From assembly GCA_001829875.1 (NCBI GenBank), contig MICN01000122.1, positions 1-43,666 of the forward strand: a stretch of 43,666 nucleotides of DNA. The letters run 5' to 3'. Below are positions 23,858-32,388 of the stretch, piece after piece (the stretch's first letter is position 1; every line of letters begins with the position of its first letter). The DNA comes from Syntrophus sp. GWC2_56_31. Its GTDB lineage: Bacteria > Desulfobacterota > Syntrophia > Syntrophales > UBA5619. The notes below the pieces were generated by a model that was not told where the DNA came from, ran no database searches, and saw only the letters and a program-made list of their open reading frames with translations. The position numbers and the translations under genes were made by a program.

Positions 23858-24757
23858 ATGGCTGTTGAAGAAAGCAAAGACTACCTGGATGTTAAGGCGT
23901 TCATCCTACTCCTCGTTATCACCCTGGTCTGGGGCTTCAACCATCCCAGCATCAAATACGCCAATCAGGGGATCGCTCCCGTGTTCGCTTCAACCCTGCG
24001 CTCCCTTATCGCAGCGATGTGCGGGGTGATGTACTGCCTGTGGAAGAAGGAGAGAATATTTCACACCGACATCAATCTGCTGCACGGCGTCGTGGTAGGC
24101 CTCCTGTTTGGTTCGGATTTCGCGTGTTTATACTTCGGGCTCCTCTACACGGACGCGGCCCGCTCCATCATTTTCCTTTACACGGCTCCCTTCATCGTGG
24201 CCGCGGGGGCCCACTTTGTTCTTAAAGGGGATCGTCTGACGCTTTTGAAGACGCTGGGGCTTGTCGTGGCATTCATGGGGGTCCTGCTGGTTTTCCTAGG
24301 AAGACCCGCCGCGGCAAAACCCACCATGTTCATCGGGGACATCCTGGAAATCGCCGCCGCTTGCTTTTGGGCAGCGACCACCCTTTATATCAAGAGGTTC
24401 ATGACGAGCACCGTCCAGCCGATCCATACGCTTCTTTATCAGCTTGTCTTCTCGATTCCGATCCTTCTGGCCGTGAGCCTCATCCTGGAACCGCGATGGA
24501 TTATCGCGCTGAACCCTTCCATCATCGTCTGCATCCTCTTTCAGTCGGTGATCGTTGCCTTCGTTACTTACCTTGTCTGGTTCAGGCTGATCCACGGCTA
24601 TTCGGTGAGCAGACTCTCCGCCTTCACCTTCCTGACACCCATCTTCGGGGTCCTTGCAGGCGTTATCTTTCTTGACGAAGAATTAACCGACTCCCTGATG
24701 ATGGGACTTCCCATGGTCTGCGCGGGAATTTTCCTGGTGAACTGGAAAATAAAATAA
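23858..24757 (+). CDS. EamA/DMT family transporter
   Basis: A 299-aa inner-membrane protein with about ten helices in two repeated EamA domains. The first starts ILLLVITLVWGFNHPSIKYANQGIAPVFASTLRSLIA and the second GDILEIAAACFWAATTLYIKRFM. Such proteins export amino acids, nucleosides or other metabolites. I take ATG 23858; the ORF-track extension to 23333 is a shadow over the nitrilase. No strong ribosome-binding site is visible, and the start is close behind the nitrilase stop, so it may be co-transcribed. Confidence 0.87.
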   Translation: MAVEESKDYLDVKAFILLLVITLVWGFNHPSIKYANQGIAPVFASTLRSLIAAMCGVMYCLWKKERIFHTDINLLHGVVVGLLFGSDFACLYFGLLYTDAARSIIFLYTAPFIVAAGAHFVLKGDRLTLLKTLGLVVAFMGVLLVFLGRPAAAKPTMFIGDILEIAAACFWAATTLYIKRFMTSTVQPIHTLLYQLVFSIPILLAVSLILEPRWIIALNPSIIVCILFQSVIVAFVTYLVWFRLIHGYSVSRLSAFTFLTPIFGVLAGVIFLDEELTDSLMMGLPMVCAGIFLVNWKIK

Positions 24758-24762
24758 GAAAC

Positions 24763-24793
24763 GACCGGGTCTATTCGGACGCAGCCCCCGGTC
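24763..24793 (+). terminator. Weak terminator candidate after the EamA gene
   Basis: GACCGGG and CCCGGTC arms with a 17-base loop, then CCCTCTTTT. It lies just past the stop codon; the loop is long and the T run short, so termination is uncertain. Confidence 0.3.
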
Positions 24794-24919
24794 TGCCGCC
24801 CTCTTTTCGCTTGCCATCGTGGACAGGGGCATATATATATTATCCATCGGTCAGTTTTGACTCCGTGGCGGGGGGTCCGGGAAGTGGATACCATTTTCTT
24901 GACCGGGAGCGCATCCCGC

Positions 24920-24946
24920 AAGCCCCGCCCCGTGGGCGGGGGGCTT
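24920..24946 (+). promoter_or_regulatory. GC-rich hairpin in the leader of TRAP operon 2
   Basis: AAGCCCCGCCC and GGGCGGGGGGCTT arms around a three-base loop, with two unpaired G in the right arm. It ends about 20 bases before the AAGGAGGG of dctP2. There is no T tract, so it may be an mRNA structure influencing translation or stability rather than a terminator. Confidence 0.3.
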
Positions 24947-24979
24947 CACAATCAAGTCGACATCAAGGAGGGCAGCTCA

Positions 24980-26044
24980 ATGATCAGCAAAATCAGATTA
25001 CAGATCCTTTATGCACTCATCGCAGGGTTGGTTTCTCTCTGGGCTTTTCCAGCAAACGTCATAGGCGCCGCGCAGGCGCAGCCCATGGTTCTGAAGGCCA
25101 GCATACAAACCCCCGCCAACATGCCTTTTAGCATGGTGTTCTATTCGTGGCTGGACGAGGTGGAGAAGCGCAGCGGCGGCCGCATCAAGTTCGAGCGGTA
25201 CCCCAGCGGATCCCTCGCCAGGGCGGCCGAGCAGGTGGACGCCCTGGAATCGGGAATGGCCGACGTCTCCCTTTTTGTCACAACCTACACCCCCGGAAAA
25301 ATCCCACTGAACACGCTCACCGGCCTGCCTTTCACCTTCGGCCAGGCCTGGGTGAACGCCACGTCTTATCTCCAGTTGGTGCAATCGATCCCGGAAGTGG
25401 AGAACGAATTTACCAAACACAATATCAAGGTTGTCGCCAGTTACAGCACCGGGCCTTACTACGTCGTCAGCACCAAGCCGATCCGGAAAATGGAAGATTT
25501 CAGGGGGAAGAAGATTATTGCTACCGGGCCTGCGGCAGAGTGGATCCGGGCCGTCCGCGGAGCCCCGGTGGGCATCGTCATCACCGAATCCTACGAGTCG
25601 CTGCAACGGGGCACGGCCGACGGCGCGGTCTTCGGACCTTCGGCGGCCGGGACTTACCGCATGGAAGAGGTCTGCAAATACATCCTGAAGATGCCGGTCA
25701 GCGGGGCCTGCGGGCCGATCGGCATGAATATGGCCACCTGGAAGAAGCTCCCGCCGGATATCCAGAAGATCATCACGGACCTGGCCCCTGATCATGCCAA
25801 GGCCGGGCACAGGATTTACCAGATCGAAGGCGATGGCAAGTTCCTCGAGATTTTCAAGACGAAAGGGATAGAGATGATCGAGCCGTCCCCGGCCCTGATG
25901 GCTGAGGGCCTCAAGGTCGCCAAGGATGTGGTCTGGAACAAATGGGCCAATGACCAGGAGGCCAGAAAGTTGCCCGGGAAAAAAGTTCTCGAAACCTATA
26001 TCGGTCTGTTGGAAAAGAACCAAGCGGTAAATCCCTTCAAATAG
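24980..26044 (+). CDS. dctP: TRAP transporter substrate-binding protein DctP, system 2
   Basis: A 354-aa periplasmic solute receptor. It has a signal sequence (LYALIAGLVSLWAF...GAAQAQ) and the DctP fold, with LKASIQTPANMPFS, EVEKRSGGRIKFERYPSGSLA, QVDALESGMADVSLF, TGPYYVVSTKPIRKMEDFRGKKI, ESYESLQRGTADGAVFG and GPIGMNMATWKKLPPDIQKII. The mature part differs clearly from DctP of system 1, so the ligands probably differ. AAGGAGGG precedes ATG 24980; the longer ORF-track start is in leader sequence. It begins an operon with dctQ, dctM and the second cyclase gene. Confidence 0.9.
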   Translation: MISKIRLQILYALIAGLVSLWAFPANVIGAAQAQPMVLKASIQTPANMPFSMVFYSWLDEVEKRSGGRIKFERYPSGSLARAAEQVDALESGMADVSLFVTTYTPGKIPLNTLTGLPFTFGQAWVNATSYLQLVQSIPEVENEFTKHNIKVVASYSTGPYYVVSTKPIRKMEDFRGKKIIATGPAAEWIRAVRGAPVGIVITESYESLQRGTADGAVFGPSAAGTYRMEEVCKYILKMPVSGACGPIGMNMATWKKLPPDIQKIITDLAPDHAKAGHRIYQIEGDGKFLEIFKTKGIEMIEPSPALMAEGLKVAKDVVWNKWANDQEARKLPGKKVLETYIGLLEKNQAVNPFK

Positions 26045-26136
26045 AACCGGGTCGTAAGCTCGGGCTGGAATCACTTCACTAGCGCTGGAGTATTTCTGCG
26101 TTTTGAGGTTGCACTTACGCTTCGGGAGGGCGATCG

Positions 26137-26664
26137 ATGCAATTGGCTTCTTGCGATAAGGTCCTGCGAAGGGTCGAAAGGGGCGCCTGTTACGTGGCCG
26201 CAGGGCTGGTCTTCATCATGATCTTCCCTACGACCCTCGATATTTTTTTCCGGTACATCATGGAGGAGCCCCTTCCGGCTATCTTCCAGCTCACCGAGTT
26301 CATGATGGTGGGGGTGGTTTATCTGGGCATCGCTTACGTCCAATCCCTGAAGGAGCACATCAGGATCGAGATGGCGACCTCCTGGATGCCGCAATGGGGA
26401 CAGGAGCTTCTCGACATTTTCGGCTATCTGGTCGGACTATTGCTGTTTGCGATCATCACATGGCAGAGCAGCCGGCTGGCCTGGGAGGCATGGGTCACCC
26501 AGGATTACACCATGGGGATCATCCACTTCCCCCTCTGGCCGTCCAAGAGCATCATCCCGATCGGATGCGGTCTGCTCTGCATTCGGTTGCTGTTGGACAT
26601 TGTCCTGGATATTCAGAAATTACGGCGGCCTCGAATCCCGGCCGATGCCGTTCAAAGGAGCTAG
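26137..26664 (+). CDS. dctQ: TRAP transporter small permease DctQ, system 2
   Basis: A 175-aa four-helix membrane subunit (CYVAAGLVFIMIFPTTLDIFFRYI, LTEFMMVGVVYLGIAYVQSL, IFGYLVGLLLFAIITWQSS, SIIPIGCGLLCIRLLLDIV). The conserved TEF plus RYI pattern fits DctQ. GGGAGGGC precedes the ATG. It is separated from dctM by four bases. Confidence 0.87.
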   Translation: MQLASCDKVLRRVERGACYVAAGLVFIMIFPTTLDIFFRYIMEEPLPAIFQLTEFMMVGVVYLGIAYVQSLKEHIRIEMATSWMPQWGQELLDIFGYLVGLLLFAIITWQSSRLAWEAWVTQDYTMGIIHFPLWPSKSIIPIGCGLLCIRLLLDIVLDIQKLRRPRIPADAVQRS

Positions 26665-26668
26665 ACAC

Positions 26669-27979
26669 ATGGACCCGGAAACCATCGGCTGGATCGGCTT
26701 GGGAGCCATGCTTCTGCTGCTGCTGCTGCGCGTCCCCGTTGCCTTTGCCATGGCCCTGGTAGGTTTTTTCGGTTATGCCGCCGTTTCCGGGTGGAAACCG
26801 GCGTTGAAAATGATCGGCATGGTTCCCTACACATCGATCGCGACCTACGGCTTCAGCGTCATCCCCCTCTTCCTGATCATGGGGTCCTTCGCCGCCCGGG
26901 CCGGGCTGGTGAACGATCTTTTCAGGATGGCCCGTCTGTGGGTCGGGCGGATTCCCGGCGGCCTGGTCCACGCCACGATCGTGGCCGGGTCGGCCTACGG
27001 CGCGGCCTCCGGATCCGGCATAGCCGCAACCACGGTGCTGGCCACCACCTGCGTCCCGGAGATGAGGAAGGGCGGAGTGGACAAGGTGCTTGCCTGCGGA
27101 ACGGTGGCCGCGGTCGGACCTATCGATCAGATGATTCCCCCCAGCATCCTGATGGTGATCTATTGCATCATCACCGGGGCCTCGCTCGGCCAATTGCTGA
27201 TCGCCGGGATCCTCCCGGGGATCCTCCTGGCTGCCGGGTTCATGATCATGGTCTACGTCCGCGTGAAGAGAAACCCCGCTCTCGCCCCGCTGATGGAGGA
27301 AAAGGTAACCTGGAGGCAACGGTTCATTTCCCTGAAGAACATATGGGGGATCCTGCTGCTCGCGGGGATCGTGTTGGGGGGCATCTACAGCGGCATATTT
27401 ACCCCCACCGAGGCGGGGGCGATCGGGGCCTTTGGCGCGTTTTTGATGGCGCTTGTGACCAAGGGGCAGAACCGGCGGGAGTTGGGCCAGTCGCTGCTGG
27501 ACGCGGCGCGGGTAACCGCCATGATCTTCATGATCATCGCCGGGGCCTTTATCTTCGGCTACTTCCTGACGATCACCCGCATCCCTTCCAATGTATCCGC
27601 GTTTGTGACCGGGCTCGATGTTGCGCCGATCTTCATCCTGATCGCGGTCATGCTTATGTACCTGGTCCTTGGCATGTTCGTGGACATGGTGGCGGCTCTT
27701 TTTATCACGCTGCCGATCATCTTCCCGGCCATGGTGAAGCTTGGTTTTGACCCCATCTGGTTCGGCGTTTTGATCGTCATGCAGTGCGAGATCGCGCTCA
27801 TCTCGCCCCCCTTCGGTTTGAGCTTATTCATCGTCAAAGGCGTGGTCAAAGACATCACGATGAACGAAGTCATCCGGGGGATCGTGCCCTTTTTCCTGGT
27901 CGATCTGCTCGTACTGATCCTTTACATTGCTTTCCCCCAGATCGCCCTTTTTCTTCCGCAGATGATGATGGGGAAGTGA
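26669..27979 (+). CDS. dctM: TRAP transporter large permease DctM, system 2
   Basis: A 436-aa polytopic translocation subunit with the DctM signatures IPLFLIMGSFAARAGL, GSAYGAASGSGIAATTVLATTCVPEM, DQMIPPSILMVIYCIITGASLGQLLIAGILPGI, YSGIFTPTEAGAIGAFGAF and CEIALISPPFGLSLFIVK. Length and motifs are normal. I use ATG 26669, preceded by AAAGGAG, not the ORF-track start inside dctQ. The cyclase gene follows after 34 bases. Confidence 0.92.
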   Translation: MDPETIGWIGLGAMLLLLLLRVPVAFAMALVGFFGYAAVSGWKPALKMIGMVPYTSIATYGFSVIPLFLIMGSFAARAGLVNDLFRMARLWVGRIPGGLVHATIVAGSAYGAASGSGIAATTVLATTCVPEMRKGGVDKVLACGTVAAVGPIDQMIPPSILMVIYCIITGASLGQLLIAGILPGILLAAGFMIMVYVRVKRNPALAPLMEEKVTWRQRFISLKNIWGILLLAGIVLGGIYSGIFTPTEAGAIGAFGAFLMALVTKGQNRRELGQSLLDAARVTAMIFMIIAGAFIFGYFLTITRIPSNVSAFVTGLDVAPIFILIAVMLMYLVLGMFVDMVAALFITLPIIFPAMVKLGFDPIWFGVLIVMQCEIALISPPFGLSLFIVKGVVKDITMNEVIRGIVPFFLVDLLVLILYIAFPQIALFLPQMMMGK

Positions 27980-28013
27980 TCTTGAGCCAAAGTTGTTATG
28001 AAAGGAGAAACCG

Positions 28014-28772
28014 ATGAGAAAAATAATTGATCTCAGCGTCACCGTCAGCCTCAAGGGAAACCTGCAGGTTAAACCCCAGATCATCTACCGCCGGCACGAG
28101 GAGACACCCAAGTTCTTTTCCCCGGCGATCGGCCTCCGGCCGGAGGAGTTTCCCGAGGGGAAGTACTGCGCCGTCGAGGTCCTCACAATGGGAACGCACA
28201 ACACGACCCACCTGGACGCCCCCTATCACTTCTACCCGACCTCGGAGGGGAAGCCGGCCAAAACAATCGACCAGATTCCCCTCGAGTGGTGCTATGGGGA
28301 CGGAGTCGTGCTGGACTTTCACCACAAGAAAAAGGGATACGGCATCACCCCCAAGGATCTGGAGGAGTCGCTCGCCAAGATCAAATACACCCTCAAACCC
28401 TTCGATATCGTCTTGATCCGCACGGACACGGACAAGCATTACGACGAGCCGGGGTATGAATTTATGCACCCGGGGATGACCCGCGAAGCCACGATCTGGC
28501 TGCTCGACCGGGGGATCAAAGTGACGGGCATCGACGCCTGGGGCTGGGACCGCCCTTTCGACGCCATGGTCGCGGATTTCAAGGCCGGAAATAAAAAGCA
28601 GCTATGGGAATCTCACTACCTCGGCAAAGAGCGCGAGTATTGTCACATCGAAAGGCTGGCCAACCTGGATAAGATCCCCCAACCTTTCGGTTTTAAGGTA
28701 TCGGCCCTGCCGATCAAGATCGAGGGCGCCAGCGCCGGGTGGATAAGGGCAGTCGCGATCCTGGATGAATAA
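28014..28772 (+). CDS. Cyclase family hydrolase (kynurenine formamidase-like), copy 2
   Basis: A 252-aa paralogue of the cyclase-family protein at 9305. It has the metal-binding motif HNTTHLDAPYHFY, where the usual HxGTH is HNTTH, then IPLEWCYGDGVVLDFHHK, VLIRTDTD, VTGIDAWGWDRPFDAM and IKIEGASAGWIRAVAI. Gly in the motif is replaced by Thr, but the His and Asp ligands stay. Expected activity is metal-dependent amide, imide or ester hydrolysis. AAAGGAG precedes the ATG. The order here is TRAP then cyclase, while in system 1 the cyclase comes first, so the association was kept through rearrangement or was made twice. Confidence 0.88.
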   Translation: MRKIIDLSVTVSLKGNLQVKPQIIYRRHEETPKFFSPAIGLRPEEFPEGKYCAVEVLTMGTHNTTHLDAPYHFYPTSEGKPAKTIDQIPLEWCYGDGVVLDFHHKKKGYGITPKDLEESLAKIKYTLKPFDIVLIRTDTDKHYDEPGYEFMHPGMTREATIWLLDRGIKVTGIDAWGWDRPFDAMVADFKAGNKKQLWESHYLGKEREYCHIERLANLDKIPQPFGFKVSALPIKIEGASAGWIRAVAILDE

Positions 28773-28848
28773 GGCTGACTCAAGAAAATAGGCTACGCCC
28801 TTTATGCCCTTTGCTCCCTCGTAGGAAGAAGAGGAAACAGCGATAGGA

Positions 28849-30966
28849 ATGACGGTTAAACAAGCGGAAAAAGTCTATCGAAGCAGCTGCGGGATGTGCC
28901 ATGGAGGATGCGGCGTACTCGTCCACACCCAAGACGGACGGATGACGCGCGTTGAAGGGGATCCCGATTCCCCTTTGAGCAAGGGAGACTTGTGTGCCAA
29001 AGGATTGGCCAGTCTGCAGCACGTGTACAATCCCGCCCGAATCCAACATCCCCTCATCCGGACGGGAGAGCGGGGTGAGGGGAAATGGAAGAACATTTCC
29101 TGGGATGAGGCTCTCGATGCGATTGCCGCCAAGATAAATAAGATCAGAGAGGAATATGGCAACGAAGCGATTGCCATCGGACAAGGAACAGGAAGACATC
29201 ATTTCGCTTTTACTATCCGGTTTGCCAATGCACTGGGAACCCCCAACTGGTGCGCACCGGGCCAAGCCCAGTGTTTCCTTCCCCGCGTAACGGCGAGCAA
29301 GCTTACCTTCGGCGACTTGATCGTATGCGATTATTACGGAAAAACCAAACCGGCCTGCATCCTTGTCTGGGGCCACAATCCGGTCCATACGAACCCGGAT
29401 GGGGAAATGGGTTTCCGTTTTCTGGACGCTTTGAAATCGGGTTCGAAAGTGATCACGGTTGATCCCCGGCTGTCGGAAACGGCGGCGATATCGGACCTCT
29501 GGCTGCAGATCCGGCCGGGAACCGATGCGGCCCTTGCCTTATCGATGATCAAAGTCATTATCGATGAAAACCTTTATGATCACCGTTTTGTAAGTTCGTG
29601 GACCGTCGGTTTTGAAGAATTGCGCGAACGCGTGCGGAATTGCACCCCCCAATGGGCGGAGCCGATAACCTGGATTCCGGCGGGAAAAATCGTACAGGCC
29701 GCAAGGATGTTCGCCACCACCAAGCCCGCTTGTCTGGAATGGGGCGTGGCCCTCGAGCAGACTCCCAACTGTCTGCAGAACCTCCGAGCGCTGGCCGTGC
29801 TCACCGCTTTGACCGGAGACATCGACATCCCCGGCGGCAATATTTTTGGCATGCATGCCTTGCTGCATTTTCCCACGGGTTATGACCGGCTGGCTCCGGA
29901 AGTTCATGACAGGAGGTTGGGGGCCGACCGTTTCAAGCTGCTGTCCGGCCGGGAGGCCCTGGTTCCCTCCGCCCATGCCCCGACGGTATTTAGGGCCATG
30001 ATTACGGGGGAGCCATATCCCGTCAAGGCCTTTTTGATATTCGGGAATAACGCTTTACTCACGTACGCCAACCCCCGGGAAGTCCGCCAAGCCTTGCTCG
30101 CCCTCGACCTTCTGGTTGTGACGGATCTGTATATGACCCCAACGGCCGAAATGGCGGATATCGTCCTGCCCGCCGCTAGCTGGCTGGAGGTCAACCTGGT
30201 GCGGGGGTATCCCCTGCGCGCAGAAAATGTCGTGCTGGTTCAGCAGAAAATCGCCCAGGTTGGTGAAGCAAGACAGGATCAGGAGATCATGATTGACTTG
30301 GCCAGGCGGCTCGAATTGCCCTGGGGAACCGAGTCGCTCGAAGCGATCATGAACGATCAGCTCGATCCCCTCGGGGTTGATTTTGAACAAATGAAAGAAA
30401 AGGGATTTGTTTCGGTACCCCAAAAGTACCTCAAATATCAAGACTCGGGGTTTGCAACCCCGTCCGGGAAGGTTGAACTGTATTCCTCCGTATTGGACCG
30501 GTTAGGGTACGATCCTCTTCCGGCTTATGCGGAACTTCCGGAAAGCCCGGTCAGCGAACCCGAACTCTACAAGGAGTATCCCCTTATTCTCACCACGGGA
30601 ACGAAATCTCCGGTTTTCTTTCATTCCGAGGGACGGCAAATCCCCTATCTGCGGGAGATTGAAGCCGACCCGCTTGTGGATATCAACCCGGAAACGGCCG
30701 AGAAATATGGAATCGAAGAAGGGAACTGGATCTGGATCGAAACCCTTCGGGGGAAAATCAGACAAAAGGCGAGGCTTACCAATGGAATCGATCCCCGGGT
30801 GATTCATACCCCCCATGGTTGGTGGTTTCCCGAACAGTCTTCGCCCGATCATGGCCTCTGGCAATCGAACGCCAATATGCTGACCCGCAGCGGGCCGCCC
30901 TATGATCCGGCCATGGGAACCTGCCAGTTGCGTGCGCTTTTGTGCAAGATTTATGCGGAGGAATGA
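28849..30966 (+). CDS. Molybdenum/tungsten pterin enzyme, acetylene-hydratase-like branch
   Basis: A 705-aa catalytic subunit of the DMSO reductase superfamily, binding bis-pterin Mo or W and one 4Fe-4S cluster. Cluster ligands are Cys14, Cys17, Cys21 and Cys49 (SSCGMCHGGC and GDLCAKG). Cys142 in the GQAQC context is the likely metal ligand. Long stretches resemble Pelobacter acetylene hydratase (ISWDEALD, LGTPNW, VDPRLSETA, YPVKAF, MTPTAEMADIVLP, ATPSGKVELYSSV, EWIWIET-like NWIWIETLRGK). The catalytic Asp next to the second cluster Cys of acetylene hydratase is His18 here, so acetylene hydration is not predicted. There is no Tat signal, so it is cytoplasmic. The next gene encodes a ferredoxin partner. 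Confidence 0.88.
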   Translation: MTVKQAEKVYRSSCGMCHGGCGVLVHTQDGRMTRVEGDPDSPLSKGDLCAKGLASLQHVYNPARIQHPLIRTGERGEGKWKNISWDEALDAIAAKINKIREEYGNEAIAIGQGTGRHHFAFTIRFANALGTPNWCAPGQAQCFLPRVTASKLTFGDLIVCDYYGKTKPACILVWGHNPVHTNPDGEMGFRFLDALKSGSKVITVDPRLSETAAISDLWLQIRPGTDAALALSMIKVIIDENLYDHRFVSSWTVGFEELRERVRNCTPQWAEPITWIPAGKIVQAARMFATTKPACLEWGVALEQTPNCLQNLRALAVLTALTGDIDIPGGNIFGMHALLHFPTGYDRLAPEVHDRRLGADRFKLLSGREALVPSAHAPTVFRAMITGEPYPVKAFLIFGNNALLTYANPREVRQALLALDLLVVTDLYMTPTAEMADIVLPAASWLEVNLVRGYPLRAENVVLVQQKIAQVGEARQDQEIMIDLARRLELPWGTESLEAIMNDQLDPLGVDFEQMKEKGFVSVPQKYLKYQDSGFATPSGKVELYSSVLDRLGYDPLPAYAELPESPVSEPELYKEYPLILTTGTKSPVFFHSEGRQIPYLREIEADPLVDINPETAEKYGIEEGNWIWIETLRGKIRQKARLTNGIDPRVIHTPHGWWFPEQSSPDHGLWQSNANMLTRSGPPYDPAMGTCQLRALLCKIYAEE

Positions 30967-30981
30967 GGAACTTTTCTTCTT

Positions 30982-31443
30982 TTGGCTAAAAACAACAGAA
31001 CGAGGGAGCCAGTGAACCGGTTAATTTTCCATTCCAACCTTTGTGTAGGCTGCTTTGCCTGTGAATTGGCATGCAAAGCGGAACACCATCTGCCCGTTGG
31101 AGTAAAATGGATCCGGGTGAAGCGGGATGAATCACTTTCGGGTGAATCGAAGCCGCGGCTTTCCTTTCAGGTAAGTATCTGTCAACAATGCGAGGCCCCG
31201 CCCTGCGTTCCCGCCTGCCCGGTTGGGGCAATATTCCCAAGAAAAGATGGTCTCGTCATACTCGAAAAGGAAAGATGCAACGGCTGTGGGGATTGCATCA
31301 AGGCATGCCCCTGGGGGGCCATTGCTTTCGACCCTGCCCGCCAAACGGCCTCCAAATGTCATTTATGCGCCCATCTGGCTGAACCCCGTTGCTCGACATA
31401 TTGCCCCACGGCAGCCCTTGCACACTCATTGCAAAACAAATAA
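30982..31443 (+). CDS. Four-cluster 4Fe-4S ferredoxin subunit (DmsB/HycB-like)
   Basis: A 153-aa electron-transfer subunit with 16 cysteines in four groups: CVGCFACELACK, CQQCEAPPCVPACP, CNGCGDCIKACP and CHLCAHLAEPRCSTYCP. This is the pattern of the small subunits of DMSO-reductase-type enzymes, binding four 4Fe-4S clusters. It lies 15 bases after the Mo/W subunit and almost certainly forms a complex with it. Two starts are possible: TTG 30982 (ORF track) or GTG 31012, which has CGAGGGA five bases upstream and gives MNRLIFHSNLCVGC, closer to the family. Its presence suggests a redox reaction rather than simple hydration by the large subunit. Confidence 0.88.
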   Translation: MAKNNRTREPVNRLIFHSNLCVGCFACELACKAEHHLPVGVKWIRVKRDESLSGESKPRLSFQVSICQQCEAPPCVPACPVGAIFPRKDGLVILEKERCNGCGDCIKACPWGAIAFDPARQTASKCHLCAHLAEPRCSTYCPTAALAHSLQNK

Positions 31444-31473
31444 AGGAGATTCCATAAGATGAAGGAGGAGTAT

Positions 31474-32388
31474 ATGTCGCTTCAGAAGATCGAGAAGGTA
31501 GCGGTTATAGGAACCGGAACGCTCGGAACCCAGATTGCACTTCAGGCAGCATTTTATGGCACTCGGGTGACAGCCTACGATCCCGATCATACGCAATTCG
31601 AGCGAATGTTGAAAATGATCCGGTTCCGGATACAAAATTCGGGGAAAAAGGCCACCCCGGCATTCGAAGATATCCCCGGGACTGCAAAGAAGATCATCCT
31701 GTGCTCAAGCCTGGAGGAGGCCCTTCGGGATGTGGATTTGGTTATCGAGGCTGTTCCGGAAGATATCCCCATCAAAAGGGAGGTCTTCGGGAAGCTCGAT
31801 GCCATCGCTCCAAAGAAGGCGATTTTAGCCACCAACAGCTCGTCGATTCCTATCTCGAAAATAGAAAGTGCAACCGGAAGGCCCGAGAAATGCATGAACA
31901 TCCACTTCTATGCCCTGGAAATCAAGCAGGGCATGGCGGATGTCATGGGTGGAACCAGGACCAGCGACGATACCTTCGATCAAGGAAGAGAATGGGTTCG
32001 ATCCATCGGCTGTATTCCGCTGGCTGTGAACAAGGAGTCTCTCGGTTTCTGCTTTAATCGGGTCTGGCGGGCGGTCAAGCGCGAAACCCTCCATATGTGG
32101 GCCGACGGCATTTCCGATTTCCAGGATATCGACCGCGGGTGGATGGTCTTTACAGGCATGGCCCAGGGCCCGTTCGGAATGATGGATAACATCGGCCTCG
32201 ATGTCGTTTATGGGATTGAGATGGTCTATTATGAAGAGAGCCGGGATCTCAAGGATTACCCCCCCGAAAAGCTCAAGGCCATGATCGATCGCAAAGAGAT
32301 GGGGGTCAAGACGGGGAAAGGGTTTTATACTTACCCCAATCCGGCGTACAAAGATCCCAGCTTTCTAAAAAAAGGAACATGCAGATGA
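31474..32388 (+). CDS. 3-hydroxyacyl-CoA dehydrogenase family protein
   Basis: A 304-aa NAD-dependent dehydrogenase. The Rossmann motif is VAVIGTGTLGTQIA, followed by VIEAVPEDIPIKREVFGKLD and ATNSSSIPIS, the NIHFYALEIKQGMADVMGGT region, SLGFCFNRVW and a C-terminal helical domain ending GKGFYTYPN. The His of the family's HFFNP motif is kept (NIHF), but FNP is FYA and the usual Glu of its catalytic pair is not evident, so this is a divergent subfamily whose substrate may not be a CoA ester. ATG 31474, with AAGGAGG upstream, is preferred to ATG 31459. Its stop overlaps the next gene's ATG. Confidence 0.83.
   Translation: MSLQKIEKVAVIGTGTLGTQIALQAAFYGTRVTAYDPDHTQFERMLKMIRFRIQNSGKKATPAFEDIPGTAKKIILCSSLEEALRDVDLVIEAVPEDIPIKREVFGKLDAIAPKKAILATNSSSIPISKIESATGRPEKCMNIHFYALEIKQGMADVMGGTRTSDDTFDQGREWVRSIGCIPLAVNKESLGFCFNRVWRAVKRETLHMWADGISDFQDIDRGWMVFTGMAQGPFGMMDNIGLDVVYGIEMVYYEESRDLKDYPPEKLKAMIDRKEMGVKTGKGFYTYPNPAYKDPSFLKKGTCR

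Noticed and set aside
24857-24979. N-terminal extension of the second DctP ORF
   Set aside because: It would place a signal peptide 40 residues inside the protein and includes a GC-rich hairpin; ATG 24980 with AAGGAGGG is a better start.
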